A DNA stretch of 64,000 nt from a virus, in the IMG/VR virus record IMGVR_UViG_3300046009_009315, positions 1-64,000 of that record. One strand, given 5' to 3'. The translations under genes were made by a program, and so were the position numbers. The notes below the pieces were generated by a model that was not told the DNA's origin, made no database searches, and was given only the letters and a program-made list of their open reading frames with translations. Positions 32,512-39,175 of the stretch are shown piece after piece; position 1 is the stretch's first letter; each line of letters begins with the position of its first letter.

Positions 32512-32867
32512 GCGATTTTGCGAGGACGACCACGACCACGCTTTTCACCGCTAGGCAGAATTGATGTTGCATTATAGTTTGTTAGTTTCTCCTGCAATTC
32601 ACCGAAACGCTTGTTGGCATCTTCGATGCTAGTGCAAGTGAAAGCCCAATCGCCCCATTGACTATCGCTAGGATACATTTCAGCGGGAGGCATCTTTACG
32701 CCAGCGATCTCATAACCATTGTGACGCTTGATTGCGATAACTTCATAATGATAGTTTTCACATTCGGGGTCATCGAGTTGTTTTTTGTAGATAGCGATGT
32801 CGCCATCACGCTTTACCTGCTGAAGTTTGAATCCTTTAGAAGTAAAAGATTCTTCAAGAATTTTCAA
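32508..32867 (-). CDS. AT-hook-tailed hypothetical protein
   Basis: 119 residues from a TTG at 32867 that overlaps the end of the preceding gene in another frame. The C-terminus GEKRGRGRPRKIA carries a textbook AT-hook (GRP core), able to bind A/T-rich minor groove. The body has DGDIAIYKKQ and YEVIAIKRHNGYEIAG strands. Longer frames upstream only shadow the other gene. Confidence 0.55.
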   Translation of the reverse strand: MKILEESFTSKGFKLQQVKRDGDIAIYKKQLDDPECENYHYEVIAIKRHNGYEIAGVKMPPAEMYPSDSQWGDWAFTCTSIEDANKRFGELQEKLTNYNATSILPSGEKRGRGRPRKIA

Positions 32868-33009
32868 TTTTAGTTCCCGCTGGAAGCCAGTTTTTAGGGT
32901 CAAGGTTTTCCCCAATATAACCAACTTGGGTTTCGGTTTTAGTTTTAGGGTCAGTAGCGTAAATAGCATAGCCACCTTCAGCCAGCTTCTTTACTTTAGT
33001 GATGTTCAT
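32854..33009 (-). CDS. Small hypothetical protein
   Basis: 51 residues with KLAEGGYAIYATDPKTKTET and NWLPAGTKIE strands. Own leaderless promoter. Its last 14 nt overlap the next gene, probably coupling them. Confidence 0.55.
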   Translation of the reverse strand: MNITKVKKLAEGGYAIYATDPKTKTETQVGYIGENLDPKNWLPAGTKIENS

Positions 33010-33015
33010 ATGATA

Positions 33016-33043
33016 ATTATAGTATACTTTTAGATTAATTCAA
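33016..33043 (-). promoter_or_regulatory. Early leaderless promoter for 33009
   Basis: TTGAAT, 16 nt, TATAAT, 6 nt, ATG. Confidence 0.7.
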
Positions 33044-33373
33044 GACAAAAATTTCACGACCAATAACGCCAGCCCATTTAGCTTTATATACAGGACGCTT
33101 GGTGTCAGCATAAACAAAACTATGATACTTATAGGGATTATAGGTTACTTGCCGCTCTCCATGAATAGGCCAACCTTCGTCTGGTGTGCCACACACAAAA
33201 GCGTGGACATTCTTACGCTTTTCTTTTAAGACTCGGTTTCTGCCAGCTTGACTCACACGAAACTCAACATCTTTCAAAAAGAACTCTGAGCTATGTTGGA
33301 GGACTTTGCCTTTAAGCATAATACTCAAACAATGTTTATGTAAGTTATAATAGACTTTGTGTTTTGCTTTCAC
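33035..33373 (-). CDS. Hypothetical protein with leaderless GTG start
   Basis: 112 residues, basic. A -10 box (TATAGT) stands 7 nt before the GTG at 33373, supporting the full length over the ATG at residue 19. HAFVCGTPDEGWPIHGERQ is a distinctive middle segment. Similar small proteins occur in phages; function unknown. Confidence 0.6.
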   Translation of the reverse strand: MKAKHKVYYNLHKHCLSIMLKGKVLQHSSEFFLKDVEFRVSQAGRNRVLKEKRKNVHAFVCGTPDEGWPIHGERQVTYNPYKYHSFVYADTKRPVYKAKWAGVIGREIFVLN

Positions 33374-33380
33374 TCCCTTA

Positions 33381-33408
33381 ACTATAAGATAAATTCTATA
33401 AATGTCAA
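33381..33408 (-). promoter_or_regulatory. Early leaderless promoter for 33373 (GTG)
   Basis: TTGACA, 16 nt, TATAGT, 7 nt, GTG. Confidence 0.75.
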
Positions 33409-33413
33409 GGTTT

Positions 33414-33488
33414 ATAAGTGCTTGATAGTCAACGACTTACAACGGCGGGGTCCCGCGCACCGTAAATCCTTGATAGTCAACAACTTAC
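33414..33488. repeat. 75-bp tripartite palindromic element R10
   Basis: Arms 33414-33440 and 33462-33488, the most regular pair (both TTGATAGTCAA at centre), 21-nt core with GGGGTCCC. Confidence 0.9.
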
Positions 33489-33505
33489 AACTCATCGAAT
33501 TTAGA

Positions 33506-33533
33506 CAAAAAGAAGCGGGGGATTTACCCCCGC
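33506..33533 (-). terminator. Rho-independent terminator of the DUF932 gene
   Basis: GCGGGGG/CCCCCGC stem, 5-nt loop, T-rich tail on the minus strand. Confidence 0.85.
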
Positions 33534-33557
33534 CTCGGTTAAGGTTTTGGTTTTAGT

Positions 33558-34415
33558 TTAGGCGACCAGTTTCAAGAGGTCTTCGTCACGGGTCTTGCCG
33601 CTGAAGACTTTGAGCAGGTCACGGTTGACACGCTCGCTGTACTCGTAGCGCTCTTGCGAGACATTGCGAGTCAGGAACTGAGTTGCCGCATTATAAAGGT
33701 TATACAGATTGCGATCCGTATCCTCCTCATAAGCGGGATTGCGCCAAACAGCCTCGATCCCCTCACGCACCTTGCCGGAGATAATGTCTTTCTCTTCCAG
33801 CTTGGTGAGCAGGTTCAAGCCCTGTTCGTTAGTGAGAGCCTTCTGCGCCAGTTTATTGAAAACTTGCGCCGAAGATTCTACGCTGTCACAAGCATGAGCC
33901 AATGCATCACCAACGAAGTCGAGATTGACAGCAAGCGTGTGGCGCTTCGTCATGCTGAACTCCTTGGTAAGCGAGGTCATACCGTTCTCGCAGATGAGAC
34001 GAAGGAAGCCGAGAGACAACGAAACACGAGTTGAGCGGTCATAACTGTTGTTAACGACCAGCCGCAACCCAAGAATGTCACCCTTGGCTCGCTTGCCCAC
34101 GGGCTTCAATTCCGTTTTGAAATCGGTGAAGTCGTAGGAAGCGTAGAAACGAGCGCCGTCACGCACGACGAACTTCTTCGAGGTAAAATTCGAGAGTTTG
34201 TCATGATTGGCGAGGTTGGTTTCCACCATCTCGATGAGGTCTGCATTTTTCACCACACCATACTGCTCGGTGCAAACTCCGAGTGTAATGGGTTCGGCGG
34301 TGTCACGGCGCACCATGCCGAAGTATCCTGTCCTCTTGCCGTCAGTTGTGAGGAGTGGCTCTTGGTGTACATCGAAATCGTATACACTTTGAGCGGGTTT
34401 GGTTTGTCTTGCCAT
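33558..34415 (-). CDS. DUF932 family protein
   Basis: 285 residues. GYFGMVRRDTAEPITLGV, YGVVKNADLIEMVE, RDGARFYASYDF and SLGFLRLICENGM follow the DUF932 / phage-plasmid-like protein family (TIGR03299 type) common on plasmids and phages; function unproven. GC-rich codons differ from flanking genes, suggesting transfer. A complete cassette: own promoter, own terminator, flanked by R10 and R11. Confidence 0.85.
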   Translation of the reverse strand: MARQTKPAQSVYDFDVHQEPLLTTDGKRTGYFGMVRRDTAEPITLGVCTEQYGVVKNADLIEMVETNLANHDKLSNFTSKKFVVRDGARFYASYDFTDFKTELKPVGKRAKGDILGLRLVVNNSYDRSTRVSLSLGFLRLICENGMTSLTKEFSMTKRHTLAVNLDFVGDALAHACDSVESSAQVFNKLAQKALTNEQGLNLLTKLEEKDIISGKVREGIEAVWRNPAYEEDTDRNLYNLYNAATQFLTRNVSQERYEYSERVNRDLLKVFSGKTRDEDLLKLVA

Positions 34416-34421
34416 AAAATA

Positions 34422-34449
34422 ATCATACCATACTTTTAACTTGTGACAA
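34422..34449 (-). promoter_or_regulatory. Early leaderless promoter for 34415
   Basis: TTGTCA, 16 nt, TATGAT with upstream TG, 6 nt, ATG. Nearly the same box as at 30210. Confidence 0.75.
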
Positions 34450-34522
34450 GAACTTTTTTCATCTCATAAGATACTGCTAGCCAGCGGGTTGCCTATCCTG
34501 TTAAAAATAAATACTATCATAC

Positions 34523-34597
34523 GTAACACCTTGATTATCAACGACTTGCGCGCGCGGGGAGCCCGCCGCCCTAACTATATAATAATCAACAACTTAT
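34523..34597. repeat. 75-bp tripartite palindromic element R11
   Basis: Arms 34523-34549 and 34571-34597, 21-nt core with GGGGAGCCC. Last copy; it marks the right edge of the island and touches the stop of the zincin gene. Confidence 0.85.
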
Positions 34598-35046
34598 GTC
34601 AATTGAAATTTAATATTACTCTTTCTATACTCTCTTACTTTCCTTATAGCATATAATGTAGCATCTACTTCACTTAATTTAGCTTTAGTTCCCATGTTGT
34701 ATTTTCTTATCTTTTTAATACCATGATAAAATTTATTCTTTTTATATTGCCATAGGTGTCTTACTTCATGGGCTATAATATCAACCAAAGACTCTTCCCA
34801 ATTATATGTTTTAAGAGGTAAATATCCCCTCTCGCCTCCACTAATATATGGTTTAACATACTTAGAATAAGCTGGAACTCCAATATGCACACGACCACTA
34901 TACCAAGCCCTACCATGCCAACCTAATTTAGTATTACCAAAATCTATTTTTCTAATATCTTTAAGGTGCAATCCTTGAGGGAGACACCATTTAATAATTT
35001 CTTTTAGTTTATCAGAGCAATATGAGGTAGTATTAATGAGCTTCAT
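34594..35046 (-). CDS. Zinc metallopeptidase-like protein
   Basis: 150 residues. HEVRH at 93-97 (HExxH) inside the helix SLVDIIAHEVRHLWQYKK, with a later Glu in KLSEVDATLYAIR as possible third ligand. This fits a small SprT/Wss1-like or phage zincin. Substrate unknown. First gene beyond the island. Confidence 0.65.
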   Translation of the reverse strand: MKLINTTSYCSDKLKEIIKWCLPQGLHLKDIRKIDFGNTKLGWHGRAWYSGRVHIGVPAYSKYVKPYISGGERGYLPLKTYNWEESLVDIIAHEVRHLWQYKKNKFYHGIKKIRKYNMGTKAKLSEVDATLYAIRKVREYRKSNIKFQLT

Positions 35047-35053
35047 AAACTCA

Positions 35054-35081
35054 ATAATAATACAAATTAATTTAGTGTCAA
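35054..35081 (-). promoter_or_regulatory. Early promoter for 35046
   Basis: TTGACA, 16 nt, TATTAT, 7 nt, ATG. Confidence 0.75.
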
Positions 35082-35254
35082 TTAAATTCTACTTGATTAT
35101 CTGTTATCCAGCATAGTAAATCTTTGAGATCTTCTTTAACTTGAACCGCTTTAGGATTGTTGAACTTATCTAATGATATTATACGAGCCTTAAGCTCTTG
35201 AACAATTAAATATGTGTCCTTCCAGTGTGTTTTGTAAAATGTGTTTATGGTCAT
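35078..35254 (-). CDS. Small helical protein
   Basis: 58 residues from ATG 35254, fixed by promoter spacing. Helical, with VQELKARIISLDKFNNPKAV. No function recognised. Confidence 0.55.
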   Translation of the reverse strand: MTINTFYKTHWKDTYLIVQELKARIISLDKFNNPKAVQVKEDLKDLLCWITDNQVEFN

Positions 35255-35260
35255 AGGATA

Positions 35261-35288
35261 ACTATAATACAAATTAATTCTATGTCAA
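35261..35288 (-). promoter_or_regulatory. Early leaderless promoter for 35254
   Basis: TTGACA, 16 nt, TATAGT, 6 nt, ATG. Confidence 0.75.
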
Positions 35289-35341
35289 GGGGCTTTTATT
35301 GCAATAATAAGTCCAATAATAATAGGTATTAGTATTTCCAT
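35285..35341 (-). CDS. Possible 18-residue membrane peptide
   Basis: MEILIPIIIGLIIAIKAP, a single hydrophobic helix in a gap of otherwise non-coding DNA, with TTGACT upstream. Too short for certainty. Confidence 0.3.
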   Translation of the reverse strand: MEILIPIIIGLIIAIKAP

Positions 35342-35368
35342 ATCATCTATTTATTATTTAGTCAATAG

Positions 35369-35494
35369 TTATTTCCAATCTAAATTCATATTATATTTAA
35401 GATAATCAGCTTTCTCTTTTGCTTCCTCTAATGTTTCTGCTTCTACTTCAAGAGTCGCAGAGCAAGATTTGGTGACTTGTATAATGTATTTCAT
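35369..35494 (-). CDS. DpnD/PcfM-like small protein
   Basis: 41 residues: a strand (MKYIIQVTKSCSATLEVEA) then an ETLEEAKEKADYL helix, the pattern of DpnD/PcfM-like small proteins. Two more of this shape occur at 36122 and 49149. Start overlaps the upstream stop. Confidence 0.5.
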   Translation of the reverse strand: MKYIIQVTKSCSATLEVEAETLEEAKEKADYLKYNMNLDWK

Positions 35495-35697
35495 TATTTA
35501 ACCCTAGTATAAGTAGCTTTTATTTTATTTAACCAAGCTTTGCATTCTTTTAATTTAGGGAAATATAGTGTTTCTATGGGATGACATCCATCATATTTAG
35601 CCATGTAGACTGGCTTGCCAAGATACTCCCCACGCTCGTAACCGCCGCCAAATAAATAAGGGTTTCTATTTATGACTTTTTGAATAGTGTAGTGCAT
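35494..35697 (-). CDS. Small hypothetical protein
   Basis: 67 residues with NRNPYLFGGGYERGEYLG and a C-terminal LKECKAWLNKIKATY helix. Own leaderless promoter; coupled to the next gene by TAATG-type overlap. Confidence 0.55.
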   Translation of the reverse strand: MHYTIQKVINRNPYLFGGGYERGEYLGKPVYMAKYDGCHPIETLYFPKLKECKAWLNKIKATYTRVK

Positions 35698-35703
35698 CTA
35701 TTT

Positions 35704-35731
35704 AGCTTATATTAAATTCTATTTTTGTCAA
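35704..35731 (-). promoter_or_regulatory. Early leaderless promoter for 35697
   Basis: TTGACA, 16 nt, TAAGCT, 6 nt, ATG. Confidence 0.75.
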
Positions 35732-35805
35732 TAATGATTAAGATAAATATAAATAGCCGTGAAAGTTATGATAAGAAAGGCAACTATTGTGTCTCCTGTG
35801 ATCAT
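35728..35805 (-). CDS. Tiny membrane protein
   Basis: 25 residues, one helix (TIVAFLIITFTAIYIYLNHY). ATG overlaps the previous stop (GTATGA), the same coupling as its neighbours, which supports translation. Confidence 0.4.
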   Translation of the reverse strand: MITGDTIVAFLIITFTAIYIYLNHY

Positions 35806-35882
35806 ACAAACGGCAATATTAATCCTACAATAACAAAGCCAAATGCAATTAACATAAGAATATCAGTAATAATTTTAATCAT
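35802..35882 (-). CDS. Tiny membrane protein
   Basis: 26 residues, one helix (DILMLIAFGFVIVGLILPFV), starting inside the end of the acidic gene upstream. Confidence 0.4.
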   Translation of the reverse strand: MIKIITDILMLIAFGFVIVGLILPFV

Positions 35883-36135
35883 TTGCCCACTCCTCGGAAG
35901 TCCATAGACTACCCTCTCTAGGCTCGTTGCCTTCAATCCAATCTATAATATCTTCTAATTCGTTAACTACTGCTTCTAATTCTTTTGGCTCTTCCTGCTT
36001 TTCGTTTTCGCCCAAAGGAATTCCAAGTAACATCTTGGTTTGCCATGCTGACTTCTTATCAATTTCTTGTGTGCATCTACCAATTCTATCATAGATTTTA
36101 TTGATAATATCTTCGGTAGTTCTAGCTGTTTTCAT
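35875..36135 (-). CDS. Acidic helical protein
   Basis: 86 residues from ATG 36135. EDIINKIYDRIGRCTQEIDK is followed by an acidic Glu/Pro region. Overlaps upstream gene by 14 nt. Function unknown. Confidence 0.5.
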   Translation of the reverse strand: MKTARTTEDIINKIYDRIGRCTQEIDKKSAWQTKMLLGIPLGENEKQEEPKELEAVVNELEDIIDWIEGNEPREGSLWTSEEWAND

Positions 36136-36334
36136 CTTCTTCGTCCTCATCGGTTTCAATGTGAATAATATCAAAGTTATAATCCACTTCCTCGAAGTTA
36201 GCATCACAATCTTCTGCCCTGTTAAGGGCCATCTCTTCTGCTTCTCCTTGGCTCTCTGCCTCGACTTCGATTTCAGCCTCGGCAATTTGGTTTCGTTGAA
36301 TTGTTATGGTATATTTTTTTAAGGTGTCGCTCAT
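36122..36334 (-). CDS. Acidic DpnD/PcfM-like protein
   Basis: 70 residues. KKYTITIQRNQIAEAEIEVEA is followed by a helix and an acidic tail (ETDEDEEDENS). Shares strand-helix shape with genes at 35369 and 49149. Own promoter. Confidence 0.55.
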   Translation of the reverse strand: MSDTLKKYTITIQRNQIAEAEIEVEAESQGEAEEMALNRAEDCDANFEEVDYNFDIIHIETDEDEEDENS

Positions 36335-36340
36335 AGGTCT

Positions 36341-36368
36341 ACTATAATGTATTTTTTAATATAGTCAA
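36341..36368 (-). promoter_or_regulatory. Early leaderless promoter for 36334
   Basis: TTGACT, 16 nt, TATAGT, 6 nt, ATG. Confidence 0.75.
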
Positions 36369-36631
36369 ATACTATTTTTAATTAATTCTACTTTCCAGTT
36401 CTTGTTAATCCAGCTAGTAATCATATCAGTATAATAAGTAGTAGTAATCTGCCAAAGGTCACGCTCAATCCTAATCCTATCAAAGCTATAATAGATATAT
36501 TGATTAACCAATTTGCCTGTGCCGTAATTGCTATCAAGCACATCTATTTTAATAGTAGTTAAGGTTTTAGGAATAGATACCTTGATCTTTCCTCCAACAG
36601 CATACTCGCCAATCTTGAATGTTTTAGTCAT
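36365..36631 (-). CDS. Small hypothetical protein
   Basis: 88 residues, beta-rich N-terminus (FKIGEYAVGGKIKVSIPKTL) and mixed C-terminus. Own promoter. Not identified. Confidence 0.55.
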   Translation of the reverse strand: MTKTFKIGEYAVGGKIKVSIPKTLTTIKIDVLDSNYGTGKLVNQYIYYSFDRIRIERDLWQITTTYYTDMITSWINKNWKVELIKNSI

Positions 36632-36637
36632 TCAATT

Positions 36638-36665
36638 AATATATGGTAAATTTATATTTTGTCAA
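36638..36665 (-). promoter_or_regulatory. Early leaderless promoter for 36631
   Basis: TTGACA, 16 nt, TATATT, 6 nt, ATG. Confidence 0.75.
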
Positions 36666-36919
36666 TCTCTATGATCTGTTCCAGGATAACGACTTATCAA
36701 TGATGCTTTGAAGCTTTCACATTCGAATCCTGTGACATCTTTTATTGCTTGACCACCCCTACAATTCAAATTGCCAAAGCCTTTGTCCGCTTGATATTTA
36801 CTTAAATCAACATAAATAGTATTTGGTAAAACACCATTAATAATACCATTTGGTTGCTTGTAGATTATGTCGTATAATTTATATCTCAAAATAAAAAAAT
36901 ATGGTTTCGGCGACACCAA
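36662..36919 (-). CDS. Frame downstream of the structured RNA, start unclear
   Basis: Open frame of 85 codons beginning at a TTG at the 3' end of the RNA; no ATG within it. The latter part (TIYVDLSKYQADKGFG, then CRGGQAIKDVTGFECESF) looks like real protein. It may start at a TTG near 36886, be a fragment, or be a downstream exon. Confidence 0.4.
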   Translation of the reverse strand: MVSPKPYFFILRYKLYDIIYKQPNGIINGVLPNTIYVDLSKYQADKGFGNLNCRGGQAIKDVTGFECESFKASLISRYPGTDHRD

Positions 36920-37270
36920 AAAACGCTCACAGGATATATGGCTGTAGCAGGGTTCCGCTTTGCAACAACATCCAATCTGTGATCTAATGCGGAAAACTTT
37001 CCACTAGGATTTCAGCGTCCTAACACGCATCGAGCCCCGAAAGGATTAGACTCGCCATAGTGATTCGGTTAGTTCAACCATTTTCTCTTGAGGGACAATC
37101 CACGGCTCGCCAATTACGAGGCGATGTTATTCCTTGGTTTGGGTTGGATAACCCTTTAATTAAGCCCCCATTGATATCAAAGAACATACAGGGAACGAAA
37201 GACCATCAAGAGATCAACCTCAACATATCTTTCATTACATCCTCTCGCACCCGAGAGTTTGCCCTGTATC
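36918..37270 (-). ncRNA. Structured non-coding RNA, about 350 nt
   Basis: Gene-free stretch with its own promoter, clearly more GC-rich than its surroundings. Stems read on the minus strand: outer ACAGGG/CCCTGT closing 37188-37267, with hairpins CTCTCG/CGAGAG (37242-37257) and GAAAGA/TCTTTC; GGGTT/AACCC (37141-37154); TCGCC/GGCGA (37107-37124); TAGGA/TCCTA (37005-37022); GTGGAA/TTCCGC; and 3' TCACAG/CTGTGA (36927-36982) followed by GCG and six T, a terminator-like end. It did not match RNase P, tmRNA or group I core motifs by eye. Large ornate phage RNAs (GOLLD, ROOL) also sit near tRNAs, but no match is claimed. Confidence 0.65.
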
Positions 37271-37275
37271 TATAT

Positions 37276-37304
37276 ATATTATTATTTTTTTAGAGACTTG
37301 TCAA
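37276..37304 (-). promoter_or_regulatory. Promoter of the structured RNA
   Basis: TTGACA, 17 nt, TAATAT, then about 7 nt to the expected transcript start near 37270. It lies in the last codons of the 37282 gene. Confidence 0.75.
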
Positions 37305-37434
37305 CTATCTTTTTAGTTTCTATAATAGTATTTTCTACTCCCTCGCACACGCCCTCCAAAAGATTACCGAAAAAACAGAAAATATTATTGCAATCGCCAT
37401 AGTTTAAGTTCTCCTCGAATTGTTTTTTGCTCAT
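37282..37434 (-). CDS. Small Cys-containing protein
   Basis: 50 residues (begins MSKKQFEENLNYGDCNNIF), helical C-terminus with VENTIIETKKIVDKSLKK. A TATAAT box lies 7 nt before the ATG. Function unknown. Confidence 0.5.
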   Translation of the reverse strand: MSKKQFEENLNYGDCNNIFCFFGNLLEGVCEGVENTIIETKKIVDKSLKK

Positions 37435-37441
37435 ACAACCT

Positions 37442-37469
37442 ATTATACATCAAATACAATATTTTGTAG
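37442..37469 (-). promoter_or_regulatory. Early promoter for 37434
   Basis: TATAAT 7 nt before the ATG; the -35 (CTACAA) is weak. Confidence 0.5.
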
Positions 37470-37486
37470 AACAAATATTTTTTATT

Positions 37487-37558
37487 CTGCCTAAATAGGA
37501 CTCGAACCTATAACCATACCGTTAACAGCGGTACGCTCTACCATTGAGCTATTAGGCA
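37487..37558 (-). tRNA. tRNA-Asn (GUU)
   Basis: Acceptor TGCCTAA/TTAGGCA, T-arm ATAGGTTCGAGTCCTAT, anticodon loop CTGTTAA with anticodon GTT. Confidence 0.92.
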
Positions 37559-37658
37559 AAAACGGCGAGGGTTTACGATACCCCCAAACGATTCGCTTAT
37601 TACGGAAGCGACCACCGATGACCTCACCATCACCTCACACAACAAATCTTTGTCTACT

Positions 37659-38009
37659 TTAGACCAATTCTAGTTCGATGTCAAGTTTCTTGGTTTTGCC
37701 CATCCAACTTTCGGGCATAATATGTTTGAACCAGTCTTGCATCGAAGGAATACGACCCAAATCTTCAATAACGTGCTGTTCGCCAATCCAGCGAGTAGGA
37801 ATCTTTTTGCCGTTGGATAATGTGATCGTGTGACCAAATATCCTCTCACACATAAAGATGCCCTCGGCGTGATGACGCAACGCACGATGTCTAAAGTCTG
37901 CCATCATCATCTTTGATTCATCGAACCAATCGTGAATCTTCTGATAATCTTCGGGCGTTCCTCCCCATTTCTTTGCTGAAGATACAGAATGATGGTAAGG
38001 ATTAGCCAT
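37659..38009 (-). CDS. DUF6915-like protein
   Basis: 116 residues. HHSVSSAKKWGG, ALRHHAEGIFMCERIFGHTI and IGEQHVIEDLGRIP followed by DWF match a conserved His-rich family of small proteins (DUF6915 type). Many His could bind metal. It overlaps the upstream gene by 1 nt, a pairing seen elsewhere with DUF6878-like genes. Confidence 0.65.
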   Translation of the reverse strand: MANPYHHSVSSAKKWGGTPEDYQKIHDWFDESKMMMADFRHRALRHHAEGIFMCERIFGHTITLSNGKKIPTRWIGEQHVIEDLGRIPSMQDWFKHIMPESWMGKTKKLDIELELV

Positions 38010-38509
38010 TAGAATGTTTCCTCGGTAGTATTCACGCTTTCGATACGCTCATTAAACTCAAGACTAATCTTGCGATTAAGAACATCAAAGCTGAATGTGC
38101 CGTAGGAACCTTCGTTGATCTCCCAACCCATATGCTTTGAACCTAACTTATCATAGCATATCTCGTGAACAAGCTCTTCAACACAACCTTGGCGAGGAGG
38201 CATTTCTTCCATCTTCTTCTTCTTATCGTTCCACTGGTATCCAGCTTCTAGTCGTGAATTAGGAACTTCGCCAACTGGAGTAGTCATATCTTTGCCCCTA
38301 TGGTCAAGATACTCTACATTATTGATCTGTCCACTATCGCCACAACCATCAAATGTTGCATTGATAGTAGATATTCTTGATTCTTGCAAGAAATCAAATA
38401 ATGCTTTTGCATTACGCTTGACTGCTTCGCCTTTAGTTAAACGCTCTTCTGCGATCTTTTGATAGATGTCGTCCATCTTTGGTAATTTAATTTTTTTGGA
38501 TTTGCTCAT
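38009..38509 (-). CDS. DUF6878-like protein
   Basis: 166 residues from ATG 38509, chosen because a promoter ends 6 nt upstream. ATFDGCGDSGQINNVEY and CVEELVHEICYDKLGSKHMG resemble DUF6878 proteins, usually beside DUF6915 genes. Function unknown. Confidence 0.65.
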   Translation of the reverse strand: MSKSKKIKLPKMDDIYQKIAEERLTKGEAVKRNAKALFDFLQESRISTINATFDGCGDSGQINNVEYLDHRGKDMTTPVGEVPNSRLEAGYQWNDKKKKMEEMPPRQGCVEELVHEICYDKLGSKHMGWEINEGSYGTFSFDVLNRKISLEFNERIESVNTTEETF

Positions 38510-38515
38510 AAGAAG

Positions 38516-38543
38516 AGCATACCACAAACTAAAACCTAGTCAA
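38516..38543 (-). promoter_or_regulatory. Early leaderless promoter for 38509
   Basis: TTGACT, 16 nt, TATGCT with upstream TG, 6 nt, ATG. Confidence 0.75.
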
Positions 38544-38719
38544 GACCTACGGCGACTTTTCTTTTTCTTCTTAAAGATATTAAAGATATCACACTTATAA
38601 TCAAACAACTTACCGCATACCCAATAAGTGCTATACATCGATATCCAAAGTACCAAAGCTAATCCTAAGACTCTTATTTCAGAGCTTTCAATTAATTTTT
38701 CAGTTATAATAGATATCAT
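38540..38719 (-). CDS. Small membrane protein
   Basis: 59 residues, one membrane helix (VLGLALVLWISMYSTYWVCG) and a very basic tail (FKKKKKSRRRS). It overlaps the next promoter. Role unknown. Confidence 0.5.
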   Translation of the reverse strand: MISIITEKLIESSEIRVLGLALVLWISMYSTYWVCGKLFDYKCDIFNIFKKKKKSRRRS

Positions 38720-38723
38720 ATAT

Positions 38724-38894
38724 TTAAACCCTTGGTGTTAATCCTTTCACACGAATCTTATCTAGAACAATTTCCAATTGATCAACCACATCTTCGTAAC
38801 TAAAGTTGTCTCTGGCTCTAAGAGTAAAAATCTTGTCTACAATACAATCTTGAATTAATCTCCAATCTTCTAACGATAGGTTATTTTGGTTCAT
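38724..38894 (-). CDS. Small helical protein
   Basis: 56 residues with LEDWRLIQDCIVDKIFTLRA and a second helix. Own promoter; starts an operon with the membrane gene 4 nt downstream. Confidence 0.5.
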   Translation of the reverse strand: MNQNNLSLEDWRLIQDCIVDKIFTLRARDNFSYEDVVDQLEIVLDKIRVKGLTPRV

Positions 38895-38900
38895 AAGATT

Positions 38901-38929
38901 AGTTTATTTTACTTATTTAGTTTAGTCAA
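38901..38929 (-). promoter_or_regulatory. Early leaderless promoter for 38894
   Basis: TTGACT, 17 nt, TAAACT, 6 nt, ATG. Confidence 0.7.
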
Positions 38930-39175
38930 TTAAATATTATTTAGATCTGAAGCTTCTCTTTGTTTTCTTATAGTTTTTCTAAGTTCTATAAATGATAATG
39001 CTTCTTGAATTTCTTTCTTCTTATTTTCATTAGACTCATTAGCTTCTGCGGTTTTTAATATTTGTTCTATAGAATTTAATTTTTCTAAAAAATTGATTCT
39101 TGGATCTTCGAGGTGTCTATTTGAATAAGGCTCAGAGATAGTTGATTCGTTATTGCTTTGATTTATGTTTTCCAT
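38930..39175 (-). CDS. Coiled-coil protein
   Basis: 81 residues, polar N-terminus then coil (FLEKLNSIEQILKTAEANES). Its ATG overlaps the upstream membrane gene by 13 nt. Preceded by GTGTAAT inside that gene's 3' end. Confidence 0.5.
   Translation of the reverse strand: MENINQSNNESTISEPYSNRHLEDPRINFLEKLNSIEQILKTAEANESNENKKKEIQEALSFIELRKTIRKQREASDLNNI

Noticed and set aside
23608-34597. CRISPR-like array from the repeated palindromes
   Set aside because: Copies are separated by whole genes, paired at fixed 21-nt cores, and no cas gene is present.
23608-34597. Integron attC sites
   Set aside because: The fixed 27-21-27 layout and identical paired arms do not fit attC core-site rules, and no integron integrase is in the window.
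36662-37281. Group I intron, RNase P or tmRNA
   Set aside because: No group I core, RNase P signature or tRNA-like T-arm with tag frame could be seen; an intron is not excluded but no convincing upstream exon is found.
37060-37293. Plus-strand protein across the structured RNA
   Set aside because: No promoter or ribosome site, biased composition, and the region folds as RNA on the other strand.
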